Source of the DNA: Alishewanella jeotgali KCTC 22429
GTDB taxonomy: Bacteria > Pseudomonadota > Gammaproteobacteria > Enterobacterales > Alteromonadaceae
DNA length: 64,000 bases
Assembly: GCF_000245735.1 (NCBI RefSeq)
Contig: NZ_AHTH01000048.1
Span: 124,001 to 188,000, forward strand
Direction: 5' to 3'
Shown here one piece after another: positions 26,821 to 35,619 of this stretch. The notes under the pieces were generated by a model, which was not told where the DNA came from, did not search any database, and worked only from the letters and a program-made list of their open reading frames with translations. The position numbers and the translations under genes are program-made. Each line of letters begins with the position of its first letter. Position 1 is the first letter of the stretch.

Positions 26821-27758
26821 GTGATAGCGAACAAGAGTGTAAATGCCCACCGCCAGGTTTACCCCAGTATATGGGTACCTTTGCCGACTTGATGGCGCTG
26901 TTGATGTGCTTCTTTGTGCTATTACTGGCTTTCTCCGAAATGGATGTGTTGAAGTTTAAGCAAATTGCCGGCTCGATGAAGTTCGCCTTTGGTGTGCAGA
27001 ACAAAATTGAAGTGGATGATATCCCAAAAGGGACTAGCGTGATTGCGATGGAGTTTCGACCTGGTCGGCCGGATCCGACGCCGATAGAGACCATCCAACA
27101 GCAAACCATAGAAATAACGCAACAAATGATTGAGTTTCAGGCAGGGGAAGAAGACTCAGCTGGTGGGCGGCAGGAACAGCGGGATGATCAAACCGGAGGT
27201 CAGTCCGCATTAAATGCTGAGGAGCAGGAGGCGGCCGAAGCCCTGGCTGAAGCAGCACAACAACAATTAAATGAGACCGTTAAGAAACTGGCTGAAGAGC
27301 TGGAACAGCAAATTGTAGATGGTGCGATAGAGTTGGAATCTTTGGGGCAGCAAATTATCATTCGTATCCGGGAAAATGGTTCCTTTCCGTCTGGATCCTC
27401 TTTCCTACAACCAAGGTTTAGACCTATCGTGCAGCAAATTGGCCGGATGCTGGTGGATATTCCGGGTGAAATTACCGTCAGTGGTCATACTGATGACTTC
27501 CAGGTCGCGGATGAGCTGCATCTGAATAATTGGGATTTGTCGGCGAAGCGGGCGGTATCGGTTGCGACCGAATTGCTCAGGGCACCAGGTTTTGACCGTA
27601 ATCGCTTGATCGTGGTAGGGCATGCCGATACCAGACCACTGATGCCCAATAATAGCGAGCTAAACCGGCGTCGCAACCGGCGGGTAGAAATTGCCATTAT
27701 GCAAGGTAAGGCTAAAGAATCTGAGCCTGTCAGTTTACAACCGGTAAGCCCACCTTAG
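26817..27758 (+). CDS. pomB: flagellar motor stator protein PomB
   Basis: A 313-residue partner of PomA. A single N-terminal membrane helix carries the ion-binding Asp24 (MGTFADLMALLMCFFVLLLAFSEMDVLKFKQ). A flexible Gln/Glu-rich linker (about residues 90-165) includes the likely plug region, and an OmpA-like peptidoglycan-binding domain follows (VSGHTDDFQVADELHLNNWDLSAKRAVSVA, VVGHADTRPLMPNNSELNRRRNRRVEI). A terminator follows. Na+ as coupling ion is inferred from resemblance to Vibrio PomB. Confidence 0.95.
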   Translation: MSDSEQECKCPPPGLPQYMGTFADLMALLMCFFVLLLAFSEMDVLKFKQIAGSMKFAFGVQNKIEVDDIPKGTSVIAMEFRPGRPDPTPIETIQQQTIEITQQMIEFQAGEEDSAGGRQEQRDDQTGGQSALNAEEQEAAEALAEAAQQQLNETVKKLAEELEQQIVDGAIELESLGQQIIIRIRENGSFPSGSSFLQPRFRPIVQQIGRMLVDIPGEITVSGHTDDFQVADELHLNNWDLSAKRAVSVATELLRAPGFDRNRLIVVGHADTRPLMPNNSELNRRRNRRVEIAIMQGKAKESEPVSLQPVSPP

Positions 27759-27780
27759 GCGAACCTTTTATCGTCTACAC

Positions 27781-27819
27781 AGCCAGCACAGTGCCTTGTT
27801 CGCACTTCGCTGGCTTTTT
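27781..27819 (+). terminator. intrinsic terminator of pomAB
   Basis: A two-part stem: AGCCAGC (27781-27787) with GCTGGCT (27809-27815), and inside it AGTGC (27790-27794) with GCACT (27802-27806), followed by TTTTT. It starts 22 bases after the pomB stop. Confidence 0.8.
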
Positions 27820-27822
27820 CGC

Positions 27823-27828
27823 TATAAT
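27823..27828 (+). promoter_or_regulatory. -10 box of a probable thiI promoter
   Basis: A perfect TATAAT sits 4 bases beyond the pomAB terminator and 31 bases before the thiI ATG. No good -35 box is found at 16-18 bases upstream, where the terminator stem lies, so the promoter is only half supported. Confidence 0.4.
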
Positions 27829-27859
27829 ACGCGCCATTTTTTGCTACTGACAAGCCATC

Positions 27860-29317
27860 ATGCTGGAATTTATTATCAAGCTGCACCCGGAAATCTCGAT
27901 CAAAAGTAAATCAGTGCGAAAACGGCAGACCATGCTGTTGGAGCGCAATCTGAGAACTATCCTGAAACAACTGGATGAACAGGTAGAAGTGCTGAATAAC
28001 TTTGACCACCTTACCGTGCGCAGCCAGCAGGCAACAGCGTCACTGCGCAGCCAGATGATTGAACGTTTGAGCTGTATTCCTGGTATCGTCAGTTTTTCCC
28101 AGATGCAAACCCGACAGTTTACCGATCTGCACGATATTTTTCTGCAGGTAGCGGCGGTTTATGAAGCTCAGTTGCCGGGCAAGACGTTCTGTGTTCGGGT
28201 CAGGCGACAGGGGAGCCACAGTTTTAGCTCGCTGGAAGCCGAGCGTTATATCGGTGGCGGGCTGAACCAGCGGGTCGACAGTGCCAGGGTGCAACTGAAA
28301 AAGCCTGAGCTGACGATTAAGCTGGAAATTAAGCAGGATCAGTTTTTATTGGTCAGTGAAAGTTTTGCCGGTATGGGCGGTTTCCCGCTGCCGTCGCAAT
28401 CTGATGTGCTGTCCTTGATCTCGGGCGGTTATGATTCAGCGGTAGCCAGCTATCTGATGATCCGCAAGGGGTTACGCACGCACTATCTGTTCTTCAATTT
28501 AGGTGGTGCAGCGCATGAGACTGGCGTGCGGGAAATGGCGTTCTATCTGTGGCAAAAATACAGTTTGTCGCATCGGGTGAAATTTGTCAGTGTTGATTTT
28601 GCGCCGGTAGTGACCGAAATTCTGGAGAAAGTGGAATCCGGCCTGATGGGCGTAGTGTTAAAACGGATGATGATGCGTGCCGCCAGTCAGGTAGCAGCAG
28701 ATTTAGGCATCAAAGCGCTGGTAACCGGTGAAAGCATCGGTCAGGTTGCCAGCCAGACCATTGCCAATCTGGCGGTCATTGACCGGGTTACCGATACGCT
28801 GATCCTGCGACCACTGATTTATCAGGATAAGCAGGAAATCATCGACCTGGCAAAACAGATCGGTGCTGAGGAACTGGCCCGTACCATGCCGGAATACTGT
28901 GGCGTGATCTCAAAAAGCCCGACCGTCAATGCCGTGCTGTCTGAGGTGGAGGCGACAGAAGCGGCCTTTGACAGTGCCATCTTGCAGCAAGTGGTTCGGG
29001 ACGCCAAAATTCTGGATATTCGCACCGTCGAGTATCAGGCTGAGCAACAGGCCCGTACCGTTGGGGTAGAAGATGTCTTGCCTGCGGATGCGGTGGTGCT
29101 GGATATCCGGTCACCGGATGAAACCGAGGCTAAACCCTTGCAATTGCATAGCCACCAGGTACAACAGATCCCCTTTTTCCGTCTGGCATCGCAATTCCCG
29201 CAACTGGATCAGAGCAAACAGTATTACTGTTATTGCGAACGCGGCGTAATGAGCCGGCTACAGGCCTTACTGCTGCAGGAAATGGGTTATCAAAATGTGG
29301 CGGTGTACCGGCCTTAA
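27860..29317 (+). CDS. thiI: tRNA 4-thiouridine synthase ThiI with rhodanese domain
   Basis: A 485-residue enzyme that puts sulfur into uridine 8 of tRNA and in many bacteria also feeds thiamine thiazole synthesis. Domains in order: ferredoxin-like start (MLEFIIKLHPEISIKSKSVRKRQ), THUMP, the PP-loop ATPase with SGGYDSAVASYLM, MPEYCGVISKSP with a conserved Cys, and a C-terminal rhodanese whose persulfide Cys lies in CYCERGVMSRLQALLLQEMGY. The length is that of the rhodanese-containing gammaproteobacterial form. The stop codon overlaps that of the converging panE by two bases. Confidence 0.96.
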   Translation: MLEFIIKLHPEISIKSKSVRKRQTMLLERNLRTILKQLDEQVEVLNNFDHLTVRSQQATASLRSQMIERLSCIPGIVSFSQMQTRQFTDLHDIFLQVAAVYEAQLPGKTFCVRVRRQGSHSFSSLEAERYIGGGLNQRVDSARVQLKKPELTIKLEIKQDQFLLVSESFAGMGGFPLPSQSDVLSLISGGYDSAVASYLMIRKGLRTHYLFFNLGGAAHETGVREMAFYLWQKYSLSHRVKFVSVDFAPVVTEILEKVESGLMGVVLKRMMMRAASQVAADLGIKALVTGESIGQVASQTIANLAVIDRVTDTLILRPLIYQDKQEIIDLAKQIGAEELARTMPEYCGVISKSPTVNAVLSEVEATEAAFDSAILQQVVRDAKILDIRTVEYQAEQQARTVGVEDVLPADAVVLDIRSPDETEAKPLQLHSHQVQQIPFFRLASQFPQLDQSKQYYCYCERGVMSRLQALLLQEMGYQNVAVYRP

Positions 29318-30201
29318 GCCGTTGCGGCAAGCGCTTGCCAGAGTTTCTGATTCGCAGGTACCGCCAGGCCATGCCTGGCGGCGGTTTGCACAATAAAGCC
29401 GGTAATAGCAGACAATTCGGTACGCCGGCCCGCTTTCACATCTTGCAACATCGATGATTGATTTGCTGCCGTTGCTGCGATGACCTGATAAACCAGAGCT
29501 AGGGTGGCGTCCAGTGACAGAGCAATGCCCTCGGCAGCAGCCACTACACAGACTTCTGCCACTATAGCCTGCAGCTGAGGTTGAAATTCAGCATCCGCCA
29601 AAACTCCATTTTTGCATTGCAATAATGCCGTCAGTGGATTGATTGCAGCATTAACAGCAAGTTTGCGCCACAGCGCTGGACGGATATCTGAAGTCAGGGT
29701 TAAAGGGCCTAACGCGATGTTCAGCCAAGACGTTACTTCTTTGGTATAGGCCTGAGCTTCGGGATTTAGTGGTGCCAGGATGCTGCTGCCAACCCCAGTA
29801 TGACTGACACCAGCTGGGGTTCGTAATGCTGCCTGGCTGGTGCTGAGAAACCACAAAGCTTGTTTCGGCCCCACCAACTGGGTTAAAGCGGCGAGATCTG
29901 GCATACCATTATGGCTGATTACCAGCTGGGTACCAGGATTCAATGCAGGCAGCAACTCATCCAGACAAGAGAACAGTGCGTACGCTTTTACAGGAACCAG
30001 CAATAACTGGGCAGGCAGGCGTGACGCCTGAAATCGCAGAGAATGAAGAGCGCCGTCTATTGCCTGATAGTCAATCGCTAAAGGTACTGACTGGCGCAGC
30101 CACAAACTTACCTGCCATCCAGCCAGCTGCAGGTTGCTGGCTGCCAGCAAGCCGATGGCACCCTGGCCAACTATGCTGCACTGCGGCTGCGTGGTCGCCA
30201 T
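29314..30201 (-). CDS. panE: 2-dehydropantoate 2-reductase
   Basis: A ketopantoate reductase (NADPH to pantoate, for coenzyme A) of about 295 residues. Motifs: the nucleotide-binding SIVGQGAIGLLAASNL near the N-terminus, LLLVPVKAYAL, LVISHNGMPDL in place of the usual NG segment, WRKLAVNAAINPLTALL with the catalytic Lys, and SMLQDVKAGRRTELSAITGFIV. The start at 30201 (or 30210) is chosen for the family N-terminus; neither has a clear ribosome site. The gene overlaps the end of the upstream VanZ-like gene by about 31 bases, suggesting coupling. thiI converges on it. Confidence 0.9.
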   Translation of the reverse strand: MATTQPQCSIVGQGAIGLLAASNLQLAGWQVSLWLRQSVPLAIDYQAIDGALHSLRFQASRLPAQLLLVPVKAYALFSCLDELLPALNPGTQLVISHNGMPDLAALTQLVGPKQALWFLSTSQAALRTPAGVSHTGVGSSILAPLNPEAQAYTKEVTSWLNIALGPLTLTSDIRPALWRKLAVNAAINPLTALLQCKNGVLADAEFQPQLQAIVAEVCVVAAAEGIALSLDATLALVYQVIAATAANQSSMLQDVKAGRRTELSAITGFIVQTAARHGLAVPANQKLWQALAATA

Positions 30202-30533
30202 TGATGCCATAATTTGCGGCCCAGGTAAAATGCTAACACACCGGCCATATCGGCAACCCAATCCCAGATATCACCGTGTCGACGTGTAAAGTATTCTTGC
30301 ACTACCTCAATTAAAGCACCATAGATAGCAAGTAACAAAAATAGCTTCCAAAAGACCAGCCGGAAGCCTTTAAAAAATAGCCAGCTTAGCACTAAGAAAA
30401 TCAGGAAATGTGCCAGTTTGTCCAGATTAGCTACACCAAGCCCAATTCGGTGACCACTCAGCTCAGCCAGGAAACCGAAGGTTGATAGCAGCAGCACAAA
30501 ACAGCATAACACTTGATAAAAGGATTGGGGCAC
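30171..30533 (-). CDS. VanZ-like small membrane protein
   Basis: A 120-residue protein with about four hydrophobic helices and the VanZ-family pattern: a hydrophobic first helix, VANLDKLAHFLIFLVLSWLFF, LAIYGALIEVVQEYFTRRHGDIWDWVADMAGVLAFYLG. The start is GTG at 30533 with a GGAGG site 7 bases upstream. In glycopeptide-resistant Enterococcus VanZ gives low teicoplanin resistance, but most chromosomal homologues have no known role, so none is claimed here. Its 3' end overlaps panE. Confidence 0.85.
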   Translation of the reverse strand: MPQSFYQVLCCFVLLLSTFGFLAELSGHRIGLGVANLDKLAHFLIFLVLSWLFFKGFRLVFWKLFLLLAIYGALIEVVQEYFTRRHGDIWDWVADMAGVLAFYLGRKLWHQWRPRSRSAA

Positions 30534-30579
30534 GTTACAACCTCCGCGAAAGTCGCTCGGATTGTAACAGTTTTCTGGT

Positions 30580-30585
30580 TATAAT
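30580..30585 (+). promoter_or_regulatory. -10 box of a probable yajQ promoter
   Basis: A perfect TATAAT 29 bases before the yajQ ATG, in the 81-bp gap between divergent starts. No good -35 box at standard spacing. Confidence 0.4.
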
Positions 30586-30614
30586 CGCCAGTAAACCGCA
30601 TACAGGAGAATAAG

Positions 30615-31097
30615 ATGCCGTCCTTTGATATTGTCTCAGAAGTCGATCAGCAGGAAGTGTTGAATGCTGTTGATAATGCCAATCGGGAATTACAAACCCG
30701 CTTTGATTTTCGCGGTGTCACCGCTGAATTTGCGTTAAAAGACAAAGTGGTGACCCTGACCGCTGATGCCGAGTTTCAGCTGCAGCAAATGGTAGAGATT
30801 TTTCTGACTAAGGCTGTGAAACGCGGTATTGATATCCGTTCATTCAAAGAGGGGAGTGTCACCTTCTCCGGTAAAACCTGTAGTAAGACCTTGAATCTGT
30901 TACAAGGTATTGAAACCGAGATGGCGAAAAAATTGGTTAAGCTGATTAAAGACAGCAAAGCCAAGGTACAGGCTTCGATCCAGGGGGAGCAGGTACGGGT
31001 GACCGGCAAAAAACGCGACGACCTGCAGGAAGTCATTGCATTGGTACGTGGCGCCGAGCTGGAGCAGGCGTTTCAGTTCACCAATTTCCGTGATTAA
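30615..31097 (+). CDS. yajQ: YajQ family nucleotide-binding protein
   Basis: A 160-residue cytoplasmic protein with two ferredoxin-like halves. The start [34 protein letters not shown] is diagnostic, as is the end [28 protein letters not shown]. YajQ proteins have been reported to bind cyclic di-GMP in Xanthomonas and to bind nucleic acid; which applies here is unknown. An AGGAG site precedes the ATG. A strong terminator follows. Confidence 0.95.
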   Translation: MPSFDIVSEVDQQEVLNAVDNANRELQTRFDFRGVTAEFALKDKVVTLTADAEFQLQQMVEIFLTKAVKRGIDIRSFKEGSVTFSGKTCSKTLNLLQGIETEMAKKLVKLIKDSKAKVQASIQGEQVRVTGKKRDDLQEVIALVRGAELEQAFQFTNFRD

Positions 31098-31119
31098 GCT
31101 TCAGCCATCCAGAAGTCTA

Positions 31120-31147
31120 TTGACATTCTGAGATTACGGCGTAAACT
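31120..31147 (+). promoter_or_regulatory. probable btuB promoter next to the yajQ terminator
   Basis: A perfect TTGACA at 31120-31125 and TAAACT at 31142-31147 (four of six) with 16-base spacing. The predicted start near 31154 falls at the 5' arm of the terminator stem and about 35 bases before the riboswitch aptamer. Confidence 0.5.
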
Positions 31148-31150
31148 GCG

Positions 31151-31187
31151 ACGGCTTTTATCTTCGGATAAAAGCCGTTTTTATTTT
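31151..31187 (+). terminator. intrinsic terminator of yajQ
   Basis: A perfect 12-bp stem (31151-31162 with 31167-31178) capped by a TTCG tetraloop and followed by TTTTTATTTT. This is the strongest intrinsic terminator in the window. It directly abuts the cobalamin riboswitch. Confidence 0.9.
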
Positions 31188-31365
31188 CAGGTGCCCTGGC
31201 AGATGCTGCCGAGGGTTAAACGGGAATCTGGTGTAACACCAGAGCTGCCCCCGCAACGGTAAGTAACTGTACCTGTTTCTAATGCCACTGTCGCAAGATG
31301 GGAAGGCGAAGCAGGTGGTGGCCCAGAGCTGCCAGGTAACAAGCCCGGAGACCGGCCTGACAATC
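31188..31365 (+). promoter_or_regulatory. cobalamin (B12) riboswitch
   Basis: The leader of btuB carries the conserved cobalamin aptamer parts in order: the 5' GGTGCC segment, GAGGGTTAAACGGGAATC, the GCCCCCGCAACGGTAAG core, and the B12 box AGCCCGGAGACCGGCC at 31342-31357. The aptamer ends about 45 bases before the btuB ATG, so control probably acts on translation by hiding the ribosome site; no terminator hairpin with T-run is seen after the aptamer. The ends are approximate. This accounts for nearly all of the 312-bp gap between yajQ and btuB. Confidence 0.95.
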
Positions 31366-31409
31366 CGACCAACCTGATGCAATGTGCGGTGGGCACATTG
31401 GGAGATGCT

Positions 31410-33185
31410 ATGTTGCAATTTCGTCTGGCAGCACCGCTGCTACTTACGCTTTGTTCAGCCACAACTATGGCTGAGTCTGTTGAACGCATTAATATTCACG
31501 CCAGCCGCACTGCCTTAGCAGAAGCCGATGTACTGGCCAGTATCTCGGTGCTGGAGCGTGAAGATATTCTGGCCCGGCAAGCTGCTGACCTACCAGCTTT
31601 ATTGGCACAGTTACCGGGCATTAACCTGTCGCGGGATGGTGGCCGTGGCCAAAGTACCGGTCTTTATCTGCGCGGCGGTAATACCGGTTACACCCTGGTG
31701 TTGATTGATGGTGTGCGTGCCGGCTCGGCTACCACCGGTGCCAAAGCCCTGAGTATGGTTCCGCTGGAATTAATTGAGCGGATTGAGGTGATCCGTGGAC
31801 CCCGCGCGGCCTGGTATGGTGCCGATGCACTCGCTGGGGTGATTGTCATTAGCACCCGCCAGGGGCAGGGCGCTGAGCTGCAACTGAATGCCGGCAGTTA
31901 CGGTCAGGCCGCTGCCGATCTGGCACTGGGCCAGCAATTAGGGGCGCTGCAGTTAAACAGCGCTTTCGGTTACAGCCGGGCCGACGGTTTTGATGTGCGG
32001 GATGGTCTGGATCCGGATCGGGATGGCTATCAACAGCGTTTTGCCAAATTTGCTGCTGCCCTGACCACGGTAGCGGGGGACTTTAATGCCCAGTTTGATA
32101 TTAATTCCGGCACCTATCAGTATGATACCGCCTGGGGAACTGAAGATCAGGGCGATGTATTGCATCGCAGCTATATTTTCGGTTGGCAGTATGCTGCCGA
32201 CCAGCTGCAACAGCAGGCTCAGCTTAGCCGTAGCCTGGATGATGAGACCAGCTTTGGTCCAGACTCCCGTAGCCCCTTTGTCACCGAGCGTGAGGAGTTT
32301 AACTATCAGGCCAACCTGGCATTGAGCGAGGCACTGAATTGGTTAGCGGGTGTTAACTGGTATAGCGAAGATGTACAGCGCTCGGGTGTCGGTTATCTGG
32401 AAAGCCGGCGCATCAATCGGGCGCTATTCAGTGGTGTGCATCTGAAGCAGGATAGCTGGTTACTGGAGGGCTCGACCAGGCGCGATCTGACCGACCAATA
32501 TGGCGCCAATAATACCTGGCAACTGGCGGCTGGCTATCGTTTTGCCGAACATTGGTTAGTACGGACCAGCCGTGGTGCGGCCTTTAAAGCGCCGACCTTT
32601 AATGATTTATACTATCCGGGCAGCGGCAATGCAGAGCTTGCGCCAGAGCGCAGTATCGCGGATGAGATTGCGGTTAGCTATCAGGTTGCCAATGGTGGTT
32701 TTGAACTGGCCTGGTTCGAAACCCAGGTGCAGGATCTGATCCAGTTTGATATGACCAGCTTCCGGCCGGAAAATATCAGCCGGGCGCGTTTGTCCGGTGT
32801 CGAGTTTGCCGTGACCGCAGAGCTGGGCAGTTTGACCCAACAGCTGGCCTATACCTTGTTGAATACCAAAAATCAGTTAAGTGGTCAGCGTTTGGTGCGC
32901 CGGCCCAAACATACGTTACACTGGCGATTAGAGCAGCAATGGCAGGCGCTGAGCGCCTTTGTGACAGCGGATTATCAGAGTGATACCTATCAGGGCGATT
33001 TTGCCAGCCGCAGCGAGCTGGGCGGCTTTACGCTATGGGGGCTGGGCCTGGCCTATCAGCTGCAACCTGCGCTGACGCTACGGGCCAAAGTGGATAACCT
33101 GCTGGATAAACAGTATCAAACCAGTGACGGTTACAATACCGCCGGTGTGAATCTGAATCTTAGCCTGCAATACCGCTTATTCTAA
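31410..33185 (+). CDS. btuB: TonB-dependent vitamin B12 receptor
   Basis: A 591-residue outer-membrane receptor that takes up cobalamin. Signal peptide MLQFRLAAPLLLTLCSATTMAES; then a short TonB-box-like segment (VERINIHASRTALAEADV), the plug domain (DLPALLAQLPGINLSRDGGRGQSTGLYLRGGNTGYTLVLIDGVR, IEVIRGPRAAWYGADALAGVIVI) and a 22-strand barrel ending in LNLSLQYRLF with the usual terminal Phe. The start at 31410 has a GGGAG site 5 bases upstream; an earlier in-frame ATG would lie before the ribosome site and the signal peptide. The riboswitch confirms the B12 substrate. A terminator follows. Confidence 0.94.
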   Translation: MLQFRLAAPLLLTLCSATTMAESVERINIHASRTALAEADVLASISVLEREDILARQAADLPALLAQLPGINLSRDGGRGQSTGLYLRGGNTGYTLVLIDGVRAGSATTGAKALSMVPLELIERIEVIRGPRAAWYGADALAGVIVISTRQGQGAELQLNAGSYGQAAADLALGQQLGALQLNSAFGYSRADGFDVRDGLDPDRDGYQQRFAKFAAALTTVAGDFNAQFDINSGTYQYDTAWGTEDQGDVLHRSYIFGWQYAADQLQQQAQLSRSLDDETSFGPDSRSPFVTEREEFNYQANLALSEALNWLAGVNWYSEDVQRSGVGYLESRRINRALFSGVHLKQDSWLLEGSTRRDLTDQYGANNTWQLAAGYRFAEHWLVRTSRGAAFKAPTFNDLYYPGSGNAELAPERSIADEIAVSYQVANGGFELAWFETQVQDLIQFDMTSFRPENISRARLSGVEFAVTAELGSLTQQLAYTLLNTKNQLSGQRLVRRPKHTLHWRLEQQWQALSAFVTADYQSDTYQGDFASRSELGGFTLWGLGLAYQLQPALTLRAKVDNLLDKQYQTSDGYNTAGVNLNLSLQYRLF

Positions 33186-33202
33186 GCGATATGGTGCGCC
33201 CG

Positions 33203-33230
33203 AGGCCGTCGTTATGACGGCCTTTGTTTT
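33203..33230 (+). terminator. intrinsic terminator of btuB
   Basis: A perfect 8-bp stem (AGGCCGTC at 33203-33210, GACGGCCT at 33216-33223) and a TTGTTTT run. The stop codon of the converging msrA (33212-33214) lies in its loop, so the msrA reading frame uses half of the hairpin. Confidence 0.8.
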
Positions 33231-33757
33231 AGCTGAGCTAAAAACTGCTGGCGAAACTTCTGCAGCTTCGGGGTGATGATCCAGTGGCAATAGCCTTGTT
33301 GCGGATTCTGGCGGTAATAGCCCTGATGATAGGCCTCTGCCGGATAAAAGGTACTGGCCGGACTGAGCTCGGTGACGATAGCGGCATCAAACAGACCGGC
33401 CTGATTGAGCTCGCTAATAAAGGCCTCCGCCTGTTGCTGTTGGCTGCCGCTGTGATAAAAAATGACTGAGCGGTATTGGCTGCCAATATCATTGCCCTGG
33501 CGGTTTAGCTGGGTCGGGTCATGCAGGGCAAAAAATACCTGACAGAGCTCGGCAAAGCTGATGCGCTCCCGGTCATAGCTAACCTGCACCACTTCGGCAT
33601 GACCGGTCTGGCCACTGCAGACACTCTGATAATCCGGCGCTGCGGTATGGCCGCCCATATAACCACTGAGCGCGCTGTGCACGCCCTCAAGTTCATTCAG
33701 TGCTGCCTCCAGACACCAAAAGCAGCCGGCGCCAAAGGTTGCTACTTCGTTTGCCAT
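33212..33757 (-). CDS. msrA: peptide-methionine (S)-S-oxide reductase
   Basis: A 181-residue repair enzyme that reduces the S epimer of methionine sulfoxide in proteins and free methionine. The catalytic Cys is in ATFGAGCFWCLEAAL; HAEVVQVSYD and PTQLNRQGNDIGSQYRSVIFYH are family landmarks. The start at 33757 (MANEVATFGAGCFWC) has a GGGAG site 8 bases upstream. The C-terminal resolving Cys region is seen as QQGYCHW. It is convergent with btuB and reads through the stem of its terminator. Confidence 0.95.
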   Translation of the reverse strand: MANEVATFGAGCFWCLEAALNELEGVHSALSGYMGGHTAAPDYQSVCSGQTGHAEVVQVSYDRERISFAELCQVFFALHDPTQLNRQGNDIGSQYRSVIFYHSGSQQQQAEAFISELNQAGLFDAAIVTELSPASTFYPAEAYHQGYYRQNPQQGYCHWIITPKLQKFRQQFLAQLKQRPS

Positions 33758-33842
33758 TTTTGATACTCCCTGCACTGTGATCTGATCATCTACCTTAAGT
33801 TTAACGTAAGTAACACATTATTAGTTTAGATGGGAGCAGTAA

Positions 33843-34807
<965 letters not shown>

Positions 34808-34815
<8 letters not shown>

Positions 34816-35518
34816 ACACTGGTTAATTATTGGCGCCAGCGGCGGCATTGCGCAGGGCCTGCTACAGAATTTATTGGCTGCCGGGCATCAGGTGTCGGCG
34901 ATCAGCCGCCAGCCGTTAGCTGAGCCGATATCCGGTGTGAGCTGGTACCAACTACAGAGTGCAGAGCAGGGCGCAGCGGACGCGGTTTTGACCAGGATTT
35001 TTCAGCTGTCCGTTACCGCCGTTGTGATATGCCAGGGCTGGTTGCATGGCGATGGGCATTTGCCAGAGAAAAGTCTGCAGCAAGTAAGCCGAGAGGCGCT
35101 GCAGCAGAGTATGGAGATTAATCTGTTTAGTCCGGTTTTCTATTTGCAGGCGCTGCAGCCCTGGCTACAGAAACAACCGGGGATCCGAGTGGCGGTACTC
35201 AGTGCTAAGGTCGGGAGTATCAGTGATAATCAGCTCGGTGGTTGGTACAGTTACCGGATGGCGAAAGCGGCGCTGAATATGCTGGTACGCTGCGCCAGTA
35301 TTGAGCTTGGCCGCGTGAATAAAACCGCAGCGCTGTTTAGCTTGCATCCGGGCACCACCGACAGTGCTTTGTCGGCACCTTTTCAGCAGCGGCTGCCGGC
35401 TGGGCAATTGCAAAGCGCAGCGGCAACGGCCGAACGTTTGCTAAGCGTGATCCGGCAAAGCCAGCCGATGGACTCCGGTTTGCTGCTAAACTGGGACGGG
35501 CAGCCGATCCCTTTTTAA
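34808..35518 (+). CDS. short-chain dehydrogenase/reductase
   Basis: A 236-residue SDR oxidoreductase. It has the dinucleotide motif IIGASGGIAQGLL near the N-terminus, the SAKVGSISDN segment with Ser, and the catalytic YSYRMAKAALN (Tyr-x3-Lys). The region LSVTAVVICQGWLHGDGHLPEKSL corresponds to the NNAG position but is replaced by ICQGW, as in C-factor-like SDRs. The substrate is unknown. The start at 34808 overlaps the frameshifted oxidoreductase by 8 bases, so expression may depend on translation through that gene. A terminator follows. Confidence 0.88.
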
Positions 35519-35537
35519 TGCTCTGATGCGGCACAAT

Positions 35538-35568
35538 AAAAAACGGGAGCACCAGGCTCCCGTTTTTT
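35538..35568. terminator. bidirectional terminator between SDR and RND permease
   Basis: An 8-bp stem (ACGGGAGC 35543-35550 with GCTCCCGT 35556-35563) flanked by an A-run before and a T-run after, so it can act on both converging transcripts. A second imperfect hairpin lies at 35581-35605. Confidence 0.85.
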
Positions 35569-35619
35569 ATTATCGTTCTTAATCCACCTCCTATGGAAGT
35601 GGATTTTTACTTACGCCAG

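Noticed and set aside
35581-35605. Second hairpin behind the first RND permease
   Set aside because: It has a mismatch and no T-run in the direction of the permease; the hairpin at 35538-35568 explains termination for both genes.
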